From Akkermansiaceae bacterium UBA2381 (lineage in GTDB: Bacteria; Verrucomicrobiota; Verrucomicrobiia; Verrucomicrobiales; DEV007), in contig DDSV01000013.1 in the NCBI GenBank assembly GCA_002344215.1, positions 1-64,000 on the forward strand: a DNA stretch of 64,000 nucleotides, written 5' to 3'. The notes under the pieces were generated by a model that had not been told where the DNA came from, ran no database searches, and saw nothing but the letters and a program-made list of their open reading frames with translations. Below, piece after piece: positions 42,505 to 51,064 of this stretch. Position 1 is the first letter of the stretch; each line of letters opens with the position of its first letter. Position numbers and translations under genes: made by a program.

Positions 42505-43839
42505 TCAGGCCCGATAGCTCACTTCCATCTTCAATCCGTCCTTCGGACGCATGGTGATAAGGGCCTCCGGCTGCACGGCCTGGCCCGGAACCTCGATTAG
42601 CTTTATCTTCTGACCAATGGTCGGAAGGACCATCATGAGTTCCATTTTCGCCAGTTGTTCTCCGATGCAATAACGCGTCCCCATGCCGAACGGGAAGTAA
42701 ACTCCGCCCGGGAGCGATTTCCTGAATTCGGGTGTCCAACGTTCGGGAATAAAACTGTCGGGATCGGTGAAGTACCCTGGGTGCCGGTGTTGCACATACG
42801 GCGACAGCATCAACTCATCCCCGATCCGGACTTCCAAGCCACTCGGAAGCTGGTCGGGACCAATCGCCCGGCGGGCAAGTATCCACGCCGGCGGGTAAAG
42901 ACGCATGGACTCGGTCAGGACCAGGTCGGTGTAGGTCAATGCGGGAATGTCCTCCATTGTGGGATTGCGTCCGCCCAGAACGCGCTGCCATTCCTCAATC
43001 AGCTTCTGCTCGACCTCCGGATGATGCGACAGCAGGTGCCAGGTCCAGTCGAAGGTATTGGCAACGGTTTCATGGCCGGCCGCGAGGAGCGTCACCAGCT
43101 CATCCCGCATCTGCTGGTCGCTCATGGCCGTGCCATCCTCAAAGCGGGCGCCCATCAACATCGAAAGCAGGTCGCCTGGTTGATCCTCCGTCTTCCGGCG
43201 ATTAGAGATGAGTTGGAAGACGAAGTGGTCGATCTGGGCGATGACCTTGCGGTATAGGGTGTTTGAGGGTGTCGGAACCCAGAGGGGGATAGGCACGCTG
43301 AGCATGCGGCGCACGACCAGCCGTTCGGCGGTCAGGAAGGCGTTGCCGATTTCACGTGCGTCGCGATGCAGGTCCACACTGAAAAGAACCTTGCCCACGA
43401 TGGTCAGTGTAAGAGCCATCATTTCCTCGGCCAGGTCGATCACCGCGCCGTTCTGCCATCCGGAAATATGCTTCAGGGCGTCGTCCACCACCGACTCGCC
43501 CAAGCGCGAAATACTTTGCCGGTGAAACATGGGTTGCATGATCCGGCGTTGTTGGGTGTGCAACGGCGGCTCTCCACTAACAAGACCATTGCCGAATAAT
43601 TCCTTGCCCACCTTGAGGCTCCCGGCCTTGTGATAATTCTTCGGATTGTTGACCAGGATGTACTTCACATCCTCGGGATTTCGCAGAATGTAAGTCGGGT
43701 AACGTATCGGGATGTAGACGGTCTCGCCGAATTCGTTGGCGAGGTCCACCATGTAGGCGGGCATGTTGCGGCGCACCCCGGGCAAGTCCCGGAGGAGGCG
43801 AATACGACTGGGGCCTGATGCTCTGTGAAATGATGTCAT
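42505..43839 (-). CDS. cytochrome P450 monooxygenase
   Basis: 444 aa, soluble. Canonical motifs: I-helix LLAAGHETVANTFDW, K-helix LTESMRLYPPAW (ExxR), meander FIPERWTPEF, and the haem loop PFGMGTRYCIGEQ with Cys391 as the haem ligand. Sequence style is near the fatty-acid/CYP4-like or CYP110-like bacterial P450s, so oxidation of an acyl chain is plausible. It is last in a minus-strand operon after two acyltransferases, 26 bp from the nearest. No dedicated ferredoxin gene is adjacent. Confidence 0.92.
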   Translation of the reverse strand: MTSFHRASGPSRIRLLRDLPGVRRNMPAYMVDLANEFGETVYIPIRYPTYILRNPEDVKYILVNNPKNYHKAGSLKVGKELFGNGLVSGEPPLHTQQRRIMQPMFHRQSISRLGESVVDDALKHISGWQNGAVIDLAEEMMALTLTIVGKVLFSVDLHRDAREIGNAFLTAERLVVRRMLSVPIPLWVPTPSNTLYRKVIAQIDHFVFQLISNRRKTEDQPGDLLSMLMGARFEDGTAMSDQQMRDELVTLLAAGHETVANTFDWTWHLLSHHPEVEQKLIEEWQRVLGGRNPTMEDIPALTYTDLVLTESMRLYPPAWILARRAIGPDQLPSGLEVRIGDELMLSPYVQHRHPGYFTDPDSFIPERWTPEFRKSLPGGVYFPFGMGTRYCIGEQLAKMELMMVLPTIGQKIKLIEVPGQAVQPEALITMRPKDGLKMEVSYRA

Positions 43840-43865
43840 GATTAGTTGCCGTTTCGAACCAGCTC

Positions 43866-44789
43866 CTAGCAGGAGGTGGACTCTGGCTGAACCGGTCTGT
43901 CGAGAAAGAGGAAACCCATCGGCCACCACTGCTCGGGATGCGCCTCAAGATCACGCTGGAGCCGTCCGACCCAGTGGCGGCTGAGTTGCTCGCTGGAAGC
44001 CAGCGGTGTGCCCCGGCCGAGCGGCGGTTCCGGAGAGAGGGTGACGATCGAGCGGCCTTGCGCATCGTGATGACAGTCTACCCAAAGTACCACGGCGCGC
44101 TGGCGCAAGGCGAGCATGGCGATACCCGGGTCCACAGGCAGGGATGCACCAAAGAACGGCAGCCGGATGCTGCGTTCCGGGCGGATGGAAAAATCCATCG
44201 TTACCGAAAAGATTTCATTCCGGGCGAAAGCCTCCTTCGCCTGCTGGTAGGCGTCGTGTTTCGTGTAAGCAATGCGAAATCCGTATCGATCCGAGAGCCG
44301 GTGCATGTGCTCGAGCATGGGAGGGAATAGGTCGGAATTGACGACAATGCTGACCGGGTGACCGAAAACGGCCAGCATCCCCGGGCAATGCCACCAAGTG
44401 CCAACGTGGCCACCAACAAGAAGGACGCCCCTTTTCTGTTTCAGGGCGTCCTGAAGATGTTCCTGTCCGTTGACTTGCGCGGTGCGGAGCGCCTCTTCCC
44501 CGCTGAAGTGCGCCGCCCGGGCGATGTGCACCCGCATAAGGGCGATATATTGCTGATGCCGCTTATCCAGAGCCGCCCGCTCGGATGGAGTAAGCCCGGG
44601 AAACATGAGTTGCAGATTGGTGCTCCGCGGCCGGCGGGTCGGCAGGGACACCAGGGGATTCAGGAGCGTCGAGATCAAGCGTGCCAGAGGTTCGGGGGAA
44701 CGCCCGATCGCGCCGAATATGGAGCGAAACAGGAGGCGACCGGGGCCGTGCTTGACCTCCGCCGAGGGGTAGGATTTCGGCGGGGTCAC
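43866..44789 (-). CDS. LpxL/HtrB-like lipid acyltransferase (second copy)
   Basis: 307 aa. The HtrB/LpxL family pattern is recognisable: VLLVGGHVGTWWHCPGML where H-x4-D/E is expected, then MDFSIRPERSIRLPFFGA, and HPEQWWPMGFLF near the end. The canonical acidic residue of the H-x4-D/E dyad is replaced (HVGTWW), so activity or mechanism may differ. The GTG at 44789 is preferred because GGAGGG lies just upstream and it overlaps the preceding acyltransferase stop by four bases (GTGA). It shares family but only partial identity with its neighbour, so the pair are diverged paralogues. It probably acylates a lipid precursor at the membrane. Confidence 0.75.
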   Translation of the reverse strand: MTPPKSYPSAEVKHGPGRLLFRSIFGAIGRSPEPLARLISTLLNPLVSLPTRRPRSTNLQLMFPGLTPSERAALDKRHQQYIALMRVHIARAAHFSGEEALRTAQVNGQEHLQDALKQKRGVLLVGGHVGTWWHCPGMLAVFGHPVSIVVNSDLFPPMLEHMHRLSDRYGFRIAYTKHDAYQQAKEAFARNEIFSVTMDFSIRPERSIRLPFFGASLPVDPGIAMLALRQRAVVLWVDCHHDAQGRSIVTLSPEPPLGRGTPLASSEQLSRHWVGRLQRDLEAHPEQWWPMGFLFLDRPVQPESTSC

Positions 44790-45736
44790 GGATTCCCTCC
44801 CTCGTTGACTGGTTCCAGTTCCGCCCAATCCCATGGCCACCACTGATCCGGATGAGCCCGAAGGTCAACCTCCATTTCATTCAGCGCTTGCTGCATAAGG
44901 CACGCCGCCCTTGAAGTAGTGTCCTCGAAATGATCCGGCAATGTCAGCGGCGGCTTGATGATCAAGCGGTGGCGATTGACCCCCACGCGGAGACAGGAAA
45001 CGGACAGCACCGGCGCGCCGTATCGAAGCGCGAGAATTGCGGGTCCGAGGTTTACATTCATCTGTGCGGCGCCAAACCGGGACATTTGGTTGTGTTTTTT
45101 CGCCACGGGGAAGTCGATGAACATAGCGAACAGGCCATTGCGTCCGAGGGCTTCCGCGAGGCGTTGCGGAAGGCGTTCGCCCAGTAGTGCCCGCTGCACC
45201 CTGCCACGCCGGAACATTCGTTGGACAACCTCCTCAAGGTGATCCAGCCGAACCACTTCACCGCCAATCCCGGCGACGATGCGATTGCCCGCGATGGTGA
45301 GATCGTATCCGCGCAACCCGAACCCGGCAACAATTGCTCCCGGGCTGCCGAGGTGATTGATAAAGAGGACCGCTCCACGCTCCTTTTGCAGCGCCTCCTG
45401 AAGATGTTCGGCACCCTCAAGCGAGACGATTTCCAACAACCGTTCATCGGTCGAAAGAGTCAGGAACTGCGGTTCGAAGCAACTGCGGCCCAGATGGGCG
45501 ACATGTGCGCGCCAGAATGGTTTCAACTTCCCCCGGGTTTCCGCGGAATCCCCCATGAACAGCAGGTAACGGCGCAGCACTTCCTGTTTCCGACCAAGTC
45601 GGATGGCGCGCCCCAGCAGAGGCGCGACAGCATAGGCCGCGCGCTCGGGGATGAATTGGAAGAGGCTCAGAGCCAGTTCCAAAAGGGGGCGCAACAACAT
45701 CTGGGAGGCATGAAAAAATCGGCTCCTGAAGGTCAT
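44786..45736 (-). CDS. LpxL/HtrB-like lipid acyltransferase (first copy)
   Basis: 316 aa. Family features: AVLFINHLGSPGAIVAG with a catalytic-site histidine (NHLGSPG, again lacking the usual acidic partner), MFIDFPVAKKHNQMSRF, and HPDQWWPWDWAEL near the C-terminus. The N-terminal hydrophobic segment LLELALSLFQFIPERAAYAVAPLL fits membrane association. It overlaps the second acyltransferase by four bases and starts 52 bp after the LpxB-like gene. Two acyltransferases in tandem suggest a doubly acylated product. Confidence 0.75.
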   Translation of the reverse strand: MTFRSRFFHASQMLLRPLLELALSLFQFIPERAAYAVAPLLGRAIRLGRKQEVLRRYLLFMGDSAETRGKLKPFWRAHVAHLGRSCFEPQFLTLSTDERLLEIVSLEGAEHLQEALQKERGAVLFINHLGSPGAIVAGFGLRGYDLTIAGNRIVAGIGGEVVRLDHLEEVVQRMFRRGRVQRALLGERLPQRLAEALGRNGLFAMFIDFPVAKKHNQMSRFGAAQMNVNLGPAILALRYGAPVLSVSCLRVGVNRHRLIIKPPLTLPDHFEDTTSRAACLMQQALNEMEVDLRAHPDQWWPWDWAELEPVNEGGNP

Positions 45737-45788
45737 GCGACGGACATTGGTGAATTGGTTGGATCCGGCCGCGGGTCAAAAGCTACGG

Positions 45789-46997
45789 CTACTGCACGAC
45801 TTCGGCGTCAGCGCCCACGTGGTATGTTGAATTGGCCTCGCGCAGCACGGCGGCAGCGGCACGTTCGAGTACACCGCGAACCCCGAGCAGGGCCGGGATC
45901 TCGGCGAGACGCCGCCGTACCTCCAGTAGCAAGGCCGGGTCGTCGAGCAACCGGCCCGCCTCGGCTTCAAGGCGTTCAACCGTAAACTGGTCCTGGATCA
46001 GTTCCGGCACAACCGGCGCCGCGAGCAGGATGTTCGGCATCGCTATGTAGCGGCTGTTCACCAACAGCATGGCGGCCATGAACGTGAGCGGACAAACGCG
46101 GTAAAAGACCACCATGGGAATCCCGAGCAAGGCCGTCTCCAGCGTCGCGGTGCCCGAGGAAAGGAGGACAAGAGAACAGCGGCTCAGGAATGAGTATGAG
46201 TTTTCAGTCACGATGCGCACCTCGTCCGCCATGCCACATGCACCGAGCAATTGTTGGAGGCGGATCAGCAAGTGCGCGCCGGCGACCGGTAGGATAAACT
46301 GAAGAGAGGGGCGGCTGGCTTGCAGGCGCCGGGCCGTTTCGAACAGGATGGGACCAAAGTTCTCGATTTCCTGCCACCGGCTGCCAGGCATCAGCGCTAC
46401 GATTGGCCGGGTCGGATCAAGGCCGGCCTGCCGCAGGCAGTTCTCGGGGTCTTCGTCGGCCTGCACAATGTCGAGAAATGGATGGCCGAGCCATTCAGCC
46501 CGCGCACCTTTGCGGCGGAAGATCTCCAACTCGTCCGGGAAGGCGGGCATCACCAAACGGGCACGCGCGGCGATGTGGCGGGTGCGCCAGCGTCCCCAGA
46601 ACAGGACTTGAGGAACGAAATAATAAACAAAGGGGATCTGTTCACGGTGAAAGATTTCGATCAGCGGCTTATTGAACCGTTCCCCGTCGACTAACACTGC
46701 CAGATCCGGTCGCTCCTCCCGGAGAATAGTCTTGATCTTCCGGTGGGCGGCAACCACCGGCTTCTTGAACCGGAGCGATTCCCGAAGGCCGACGTAACCG
46801 AACTGGGAAGTTTGGAGCCGGACGTCTACCCCGGAAGCACTCATTTTCTCGCCGCCGCAGCCGTAAAGTCGCGCCGAGGGGGCCTGGCGCAAGACGGCCC
46901 GGGCCAAGTGCGATGCCTGGAAATCCCCCGAAACCTCTCCTGCAGAGAAGAAAATACTTGGGCCAGCACGACCGGTGTCCCCTCCAAACTCGGTCAT
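45789..46997 (-). CDS. LpxB-like glycosyltransferase (lipid-A-disaccharide synthase family)
   Basis: 402 aa. The LpxB (GT19) pattern is clear: IFFSAGEVSGDFQASHLARA at the N-terminus, PDLAVLVDGERFN, MPGSRWQEIENFGP and SSGTATLETALLGIPMVVFYR. In true lipid A synthesis LpxB joins UDP-2,3-diacylglucosamine to lipid X. Here the segment VPQVLFWGRWRTRH departs from the usual ...PQVWAW..., and the gene lies with acyltransferases and a P450 rather than with lpxA, lpxD or fabZ. A paralogue making a different glycolipid is therefore possible. ATG 46997 is used; a TTG at 47039 is an alternative. It heads the operon. Confidence 0.8.
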   Translation of the reverse strand: MTEFGGDTGRAGPSIFFSAGEVSGDFQASHLARAVLRQAPSARLYGCGGEKMSASGVDVRLQTSQFGYVGLRESLRFKKPVVAAHRKIKTILREERPDLAVLVDGERFNKPLIEIFHREQIPFVYYFVPQVLFWGRWRTRHIAARARLVMPAFPDELEIFRRKGARAEWLGHPFLDIVQADEDPENCLRQAGLDPTRPIVALMPGSRWQEIENFGPILFETARRLQASRPSLQFILPVAGAHLLIRLQQLLGACGMADEVRIVTENSYSFLSRCSLVLLSSGTATLETALLGIPMVVFYRVCPLTFMAAMLLVNSRYIAMPNILLAAPVVPELIQDQFTVERLEAEAGRLLDDPALLLEVRRRLAEIPALLGVRGVLERAAAAVLREANSTYHVGADAEVVQ

Positions 46998-47104
46998 GTT
47001 AAAATCAACAGAATCATTACTACCGAAAAAATTATTCAACCATTCTCTCGGGGAATCCAGTAAACCCGCTTTGCCCTTGGAAGCAACACGGATATTCGAT
47101 CGAT

Positions 47105-47227
47105 TCCTTGCCCGAACTGGCGACGGTCATGATGACCGGGGAAAAATCAGCTTCTTTCGTCCGGATCATGGGAATCGATGGAATCTCCGTCGAGTTCGAT
47201 CCCGGAGACGGAGAGGGAACCGGACAA
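47105..47227 (-). pseudogene. decayed 5' fragment of the HAD phosphatase gene
   Basis: Read on the minus strand from 47227, the fragment translates LSGSLSVSGIELDGDSIDSH and then DPDERS before a TGA. It matches the start of the HAD gene at 40509-41195 (MSGSLSFSEIG, DLDGVLIDSHDQHERSW). The initiation codon is TTG instead of ATG, about 12 bases including the catalytic aspartate region are deleted in frame, and the tryptophan codon has become a stop. Weaker similarity continues to about 47105 and a little upstream. It lies in a 348-bp stretch (46998-47345) that otherwise shows no gene. Confidence 0.75.
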
Positions 47228-47345
47228 AGGCGGGAGTTTTCGCATGGTCTAAGTAACGGGAGGGATGGGGAATTAAGGCGAAAATCGCCTCCTTAGAGCG
47301 AAAGACGGGTCTTGATTGCCGCGGGACTTGCGCGAATTGTCGTAG

Positions 47346-48287
47346 ATGCTCCTCAGAACCATGGTTTGCCTCATCGTTGTTTCCATCGTCGCAGTTTCCT
47401 GCGGGGAAAAAACCCAACCGGCCGAGAATCAGGAGAAAAAGGTCGATGAGGCAAAGGCGGTAAACGTTCCGGTGATCGCTCCGACCCCACCCCAAACCCC
47501 GCGGGTCTGGAGCGAGGTGAAACTGCACGAGGTGATCCGGTCGAAAAATCCCGGATACACCGGAAATGGTCAGTTTGAGATCGACGAGGCGGGCCAGGTC
47601 AGGGCGGTGGCTCTCGACAATTGCGGGGTGACCGATCTTTCGCCCTTTCTGGGAATGTCTCTCATGGCCTTGTATCTTCAGGGCTGTGCGGTCCCTGATA
47701 TCTCCCCCTTGCAGGGGATGCCCCTGGTGGAACTCTACCTCGAAAAATCCGCGGTTAAGGACCTCAGTCCGCTCGCCGGAATGGGTGGCTTGCGCAAACT
47801 CTACCTGAGCGGCACGATGGTTACCGATCTCTCCCCCTTGAAAGGATTGGCCATCGTGGAGATGAATCTCGTCAACACCAAGGTCTCGGATCTTTCGGCC
47901 CTCGCCGGTATGCCCCTGCAAATGTTATGGCTCACCGATACGCCGGTGTCTGACATTTCCCCTCTCGCAAAATCTCCGCTCGTCAGTTTGACGCTTCATC
48001 GGACATCAGTGAGCGATCTTTCCCCGCTTGCAGGAACGAATCTGCAACGTCTCCATATCGGGGAGACCCCGGTGAGCGACCTCACCCCTCTCAAGGGGAT
48101 GAGACTGACCCGGCTTGTCTTTGAGCCCGGCATGATTAAGACCGGATTCGAAGTCATCACTCAAATGACGACTCTGACCGAGGTCGGAACCAAATTTGAG
48201 GACGGAAGCAATGACCTGCAACCGCTCGCCTCATTCCTTCAAAGTCGCGCAGCGAATTCCGGGGGAGCGCAGCCTGAAGTGAAATAA
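47346..48287 (+). CDS. leucine-rich-repeat lipoprotein
   Basis: 313 aa. A signal sequence ends at the lipobox VAVSCGEK, so the protein is a lipoprotein. After a proline-rich linker, about eight LRR-type repeats of roughly 22-23 residues follow the pattern L-x-L-x-x-T-x-V-S-D-L-S-P-L-A-G-M-P. Such proteins present a curved binding surface for other proteins. No enzyme domain is seen. It precedes murJ by 60 bp on the same strand. The start is ATG 47346, with an ATG five codons later as an alternative. Confidence 0.8.
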   Translation: MLLRTMVCLIVVSIVAVSCGEKTQPAENQEKKVDEAKAVNVPVIAPTPPQTPRVWSEVKLHEVIRSKNPGYTGNGQFEIDEAGQVRAVALDNCGVTDLSPFLGMSLMALYLQGCAVPDISPLQGMPLVELYLEKSAVKDLSPLAGMGGLRKLYLSGTMVTDLSPLKGLAIVEMNLVNTKVSDLSALAGMPLQMLWLTDTPVSDISPLAKSPLVSLTLHRTSVSDLSPLAGTNLQRLHIGETPVSDLTPLKGMRLTRLVFEPGMIKTGFEVITQMTTLTEVGTKFEDGSNDLQPLASFLQSRAANSGGAQPEVK

Positions 48288-48347
48288 GTCGGAGAAGAAC
48301 CCCGTATTTCCGTCCGGTTCCTTTTCTCCAATTTTCGCCTTCTCCGA

Positions 48348-49895
48348 ATGTTTCGCTCGATGTTCACTGTCGGAGGTCTCACCCTGTTGAGCCGCGTTCT
48401 GGGATTTGTTCGTGACAAACTCATTGCCAGCCATCTTGGAAGCGGTGCGATGTCCGATGTTTGGGTCGCCGCTTTTCAACTTCCGAATCTGTTTCGCCGG
48501 GTCTTCGGAGAGGGGGCATTCAATGCGGCCTTTGTTCCGATGTACAGCCGTCGCCTGGAAGAGGCAGGAGAGAAAGAAGCCGACTTTTTTGCACGTCGGA
48601 CACTTTCTCTCATGTTCATGATTCTGATGGGCTGCTTTGTCCTTTCGTTTATTTTCATGGAGCCCATCGTCAGGCTGACCAATATCGGCTTCGCTGCGGA
48701 TGGACGACTTGAACCGGCGGTGACGGCTTCCCGAATTACGGTGGTCTATCTGGTCTTTATCTGCCTGGTGGCGGGACTGAGCGGCATCCTGAATAGTCGC
48801 AAAGTGTTCGGTGCTCCTGCGGTGGCCTACGTCGTTTTAAATGCCGTCTTCCTCATCGGCCTGGTCATCGTCGTTCCCCGGACCGGTGAACCGTTGCTGG
48901 TGCTCTGCTGGTCTGTTGTCGCCGCCGGGGTTCTACAGTTGGCGGTCGTTTTGGTTTCGTGTCTCAGGCGGGGGGTCGACCTCCGACCGCTCTTTCCAAA
49001 GTTCGACGCCGATGCAAAGCGCCTCTCCCTCCTCATGGCTCCGGGGCTCGTTAGCGCGAGCGTTCAACAGTTGAACCTAATGGTCGGGCAGACCATTGCT
49101 TCTCTCCAGATCGGAGGGAAAACGGCAATTTTCTATGCTGACCGCATCAATCAACTTCCACTAGGCCTGATTGGAATGGCGGCTGGGGTTGTCCTTCTCC
49201 CTGAGATCACGCGGAGCCTTCGCGGGGGAGACGAAGCGGGAGCCAAGAGAAGCCTCAGTCAAGGGCTGGAGTTCTCACTTTTTCTTTGTCTGCCGGCAAC
49301 CGTTGCGATGTTGGTCATTCCGCGGGAGATCATGTATGCGATTTTCGAAGGGGGAAAATTTGCCGGAGATTCGGCCATTACGGCTGGATACGTCCTCGCT
49401 GCGTTTGCCACCGGAACACCGGCTTACATCCTGGCTAGGGTTCTCCAGCCCGGCTATTTTGCCCGCGAGGACACAAAGACGCCGATGCGTTACACGATCA
49501 TCACGGCGGTCACGAACATGGTGCTCGTCTACCCGTTCTACATTTGGCTTGGTCCGGTCGGCTGTGCTCTCGCCACCTCGGTAGCGGGATGGGTGAATGT
49601 GGCCCTGCTTTGGTTCGGACTTCGAGGTGCCGGTTTTATGGGGTTAAGTGAGGGCTTTTTCAGCCGGACCGGCAGGATGCTGCTGGCCGCCCTGGTCATG
49701 GGAGTGGCGGTTTGGGTCCTGGCCCATTTTGGTGAGCCTTGGCTAATGGCGGAGGGACGGTTTTTCGTGCGTTTGGGGTTGATGGGGCTTGTCACCGGGT
49801 CGGGTCTCTTCATTTATTTGGCTTCGATGCTGGTAATGCGGGTATACTCGGTAGCCGAACTGAAAAACCGGTTCCGACGGCCAAGTCGGACGTAA
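48348..49895 (+). CDS. murJ: lipid II flippase MurJ
   Basis: 515 aa, about 13-14 membrane helices. It opens MFRSMFTVGGLTLLSRVLGF with VRDKLIASHLG, the classic MviN/MurJ N-terminus, and has FRRVFGEGAFNAAFVPMYSR, the MOP-superfamily signature region. It flips lipid II for peptidoglycan synthesis across the inner membrane. It begins the run with the membrane protein, prepilin-like and ABC genes (30 bp to the next gene). Confidence 0.93.
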   Translation: MFRSMFTVGGLTLLSRVLGFVRDKLIASHLGSGAMSDVWVAAFQLPNLFRRVFGEGAFNAAFVPMYSRRLEEAGEKEADFFARRTLSLMFMILMGCFVLSFIFMEPIVRLTNIGFAADGRLEPAVTASRITVVYLVFICLVAGLSGILNSRKVFGAPAVAYVVLNAVFLIGLVIVVPRTGEPLLVLCWSVVAAGVLQLAVVLVSCLRRGVDLRPLFPKFDADAKRLSLLMAPGLVSASVQQLNLMVGQTIASLQIGGKTAIFYADRINQLPLGLIGMAAGVVLLPEITRSLRGGDEAGAKRSLSQGLEFSLFLCLPATVAMLVIPREIMYAIFEGGKFAGDSAITAGYVLAAFATGTPAYILARVLQPGYFAREDTKTPMRYTIITAVTNMVLVYPFYIWLGPVGCALATSVAGWVNVALLWFGLRGAGFMGLSEGFFSRTGRMLLAALVMGVAVWVLAHFGEPWLMAEGRFFVRLGLMGLVTGSGLFIYLASMLVMRVYSVAELKNRFRRPSRT

Positions 49896-49925
49896 CCTTT
49901 TCTGAACGGAACGCCTCTTTTCTCC

Positions 49926-50519
49926 ATGAAACACCGCCATATGCTGCTTGTTAAAGGAATCGCGGCTCTCCTCGCCTTGTGGGGTATAGCCTATGCCATT
50001 GTCGGCTGGGCGGGATCGGTCAGGCCGACCCCGGAAAAAGTGGCGGCATACATTGATGCGAATCAGCTCGAGGGGATCGATAATCCGGAGAAGAGAAAGG
50101 AGGTCATCGATACTCTGGCGACAATGTTGAACGAACTCGAACCTTCGGAAAACCGTCTCTTCGAGGAGAATCAGGAGAATGATCCCCGCCGGAATTTTAT
50201 CGAGCAGTTGAGTCCGGAAGAGCAATTCTACTTTCTCGAAAAGCGGGTTGGCCGGGCCTTTCAGCAGATGATGCAGTCGTTCAACGAAATGGATCGCAAC
50301 GAGAGAAAGCAGATCGTTGAGCGCTCGCTCAAACGCATGAAGGAGCAGAATGATGATTCGGGAGGCCTTGAGAAGGCAGACCCGGAAGTCGTTGAGAAGA
50401 TCACCGACGCCGGACTCAAGGCCTACTATGAGGAGGCGAGTGCGGAGACAAAAATCGATCTTGCACCTTTTCTGGAGGAAATGCAGCGATCAATGACCAT
50501 GATAAAGGACCGGAAATGA
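49926..50519 (+). CDS. hypothetical membrane-anchored helical protein
   Basis: 197 aa, not a recognised family. One N-terminal membrane segment (LLVKGIAALLALWGIAYAIV) is followed by a charged, mainly helical region with many Glu, Lys and Arg (e.g. PEKRKEVIDTLATMLNELE, NEMDRNERKQIVERSLKRMK), consistent with a periplasmic helical domain. It overlaps the prepilin-like gene by four bases, so it is cotranslated with the ABC-transporter run. It could be a chaperone-like or sensor partner of that system. Confidence 0.6.
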   Translation: MKHRHMLLVKGIAALLALWGIAYAIVGWAGSVRPTPEKVAAYIDANQLEGIDNPEKRKEVIDTLATMLNELEPSENRLFEENQENDPRRNFIEQLSPEEQFYFLEKRVGRAFQQMMQSFNEMDRNERKQIVERSLKRMKEQNDDSGGLEKADPEVVEKITDAGLKAYYEEASAETKIDLAPFLEEMQRSMTMIKDRK

Positions 50520-51064
50520 AGCTTCCTGACTCGAAGAACTATTCCGCCAGAGGTCTCACCCTGGTGGAGATCTTTGTGGTTATCGCCATACTGATCGTGT
50601 TGACGACGATTGCTGTCCCGACCTTTCGTTTGATGAAGGCAAAGGCGAGGTCGACGATTTGTTCCGGCAAGCTCAGGGAAATTGGAGTCGGAATGAATAA
50701 CTATTTCCTCGACCACGGGATGACCTTTCCCACGCTCGTTGCGGCCCGTGAGAGTAAGGACGAAGAGGTTCCCGCGCTGGATACGGTTCTCTTCGAATAT
50801 GTTGGCGATGAGTTCTCTTTCCAGTGTCCCGCCGATCACGAAGAGATCTTCGAGAAGACCGGTTCCAGCTATTTCTGGAACAGCCTTGTAAATGGACAGA
50901 AAACGTCGAATCTGAAACTTTTCGGTATGAAGGGACATCCGTCCGGAATTCCTATTGTCTCGGACAAAGAGAACTTTCACGAGGATTTGGGAGACGGAGT
51001 CAATGTCCTCTATGCAGACGGTCATGTGCTCCGGGAAGTGCAATTCGTGGTGGAGGGTCCTTGA
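50516..51064 (+). CDS. prepilin-type (pseudopilin) secreted protein
   Basis: 182 aa. The type IV prepilin leader is clear: SARGLTLVEIFVVIAILIVL with the G/L processing site and the +5 glutamate, followed by a hydrophobic alpha helix. The rest has a C-terminal VLYADGHVLREV like the DUF1559/H-x-DG-type pseudopilins common in Planctomycetes and Verrucomicrobia. Function unknown; it may assemble into short pseudopili or act as a secreted adhesin. It overlaps both neighbours by four and one base(s). Confidence 0.82.
   Translation: MKLPDSKNYSARGLTLVEIFVVIAILIVLTTIAVPTFRLMKAKARSTICSGKLREIGVGMNNYFLDHGMTFPTLVAARESKDEEVPALDTVLFEYVGDEFSFQCPADHEEIFEKTGSSYFWNSLVNGQKTSNLKLFGMKGHPSGIPIVSDKENFHEDLGDGVNVLYADGHVLREVQFVVEGP

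Noticed and set aside
45789..46997. Canonical lipid A synthesis locus
   Set aside because: No lpxA, lpxC, lpxD, lpxK or fabZ lies nearby, and the accompanying P450 and sulfotransferase are foreign to that pathway, so the gene was called LpxB-like rather than assigned the symbol lpxB.
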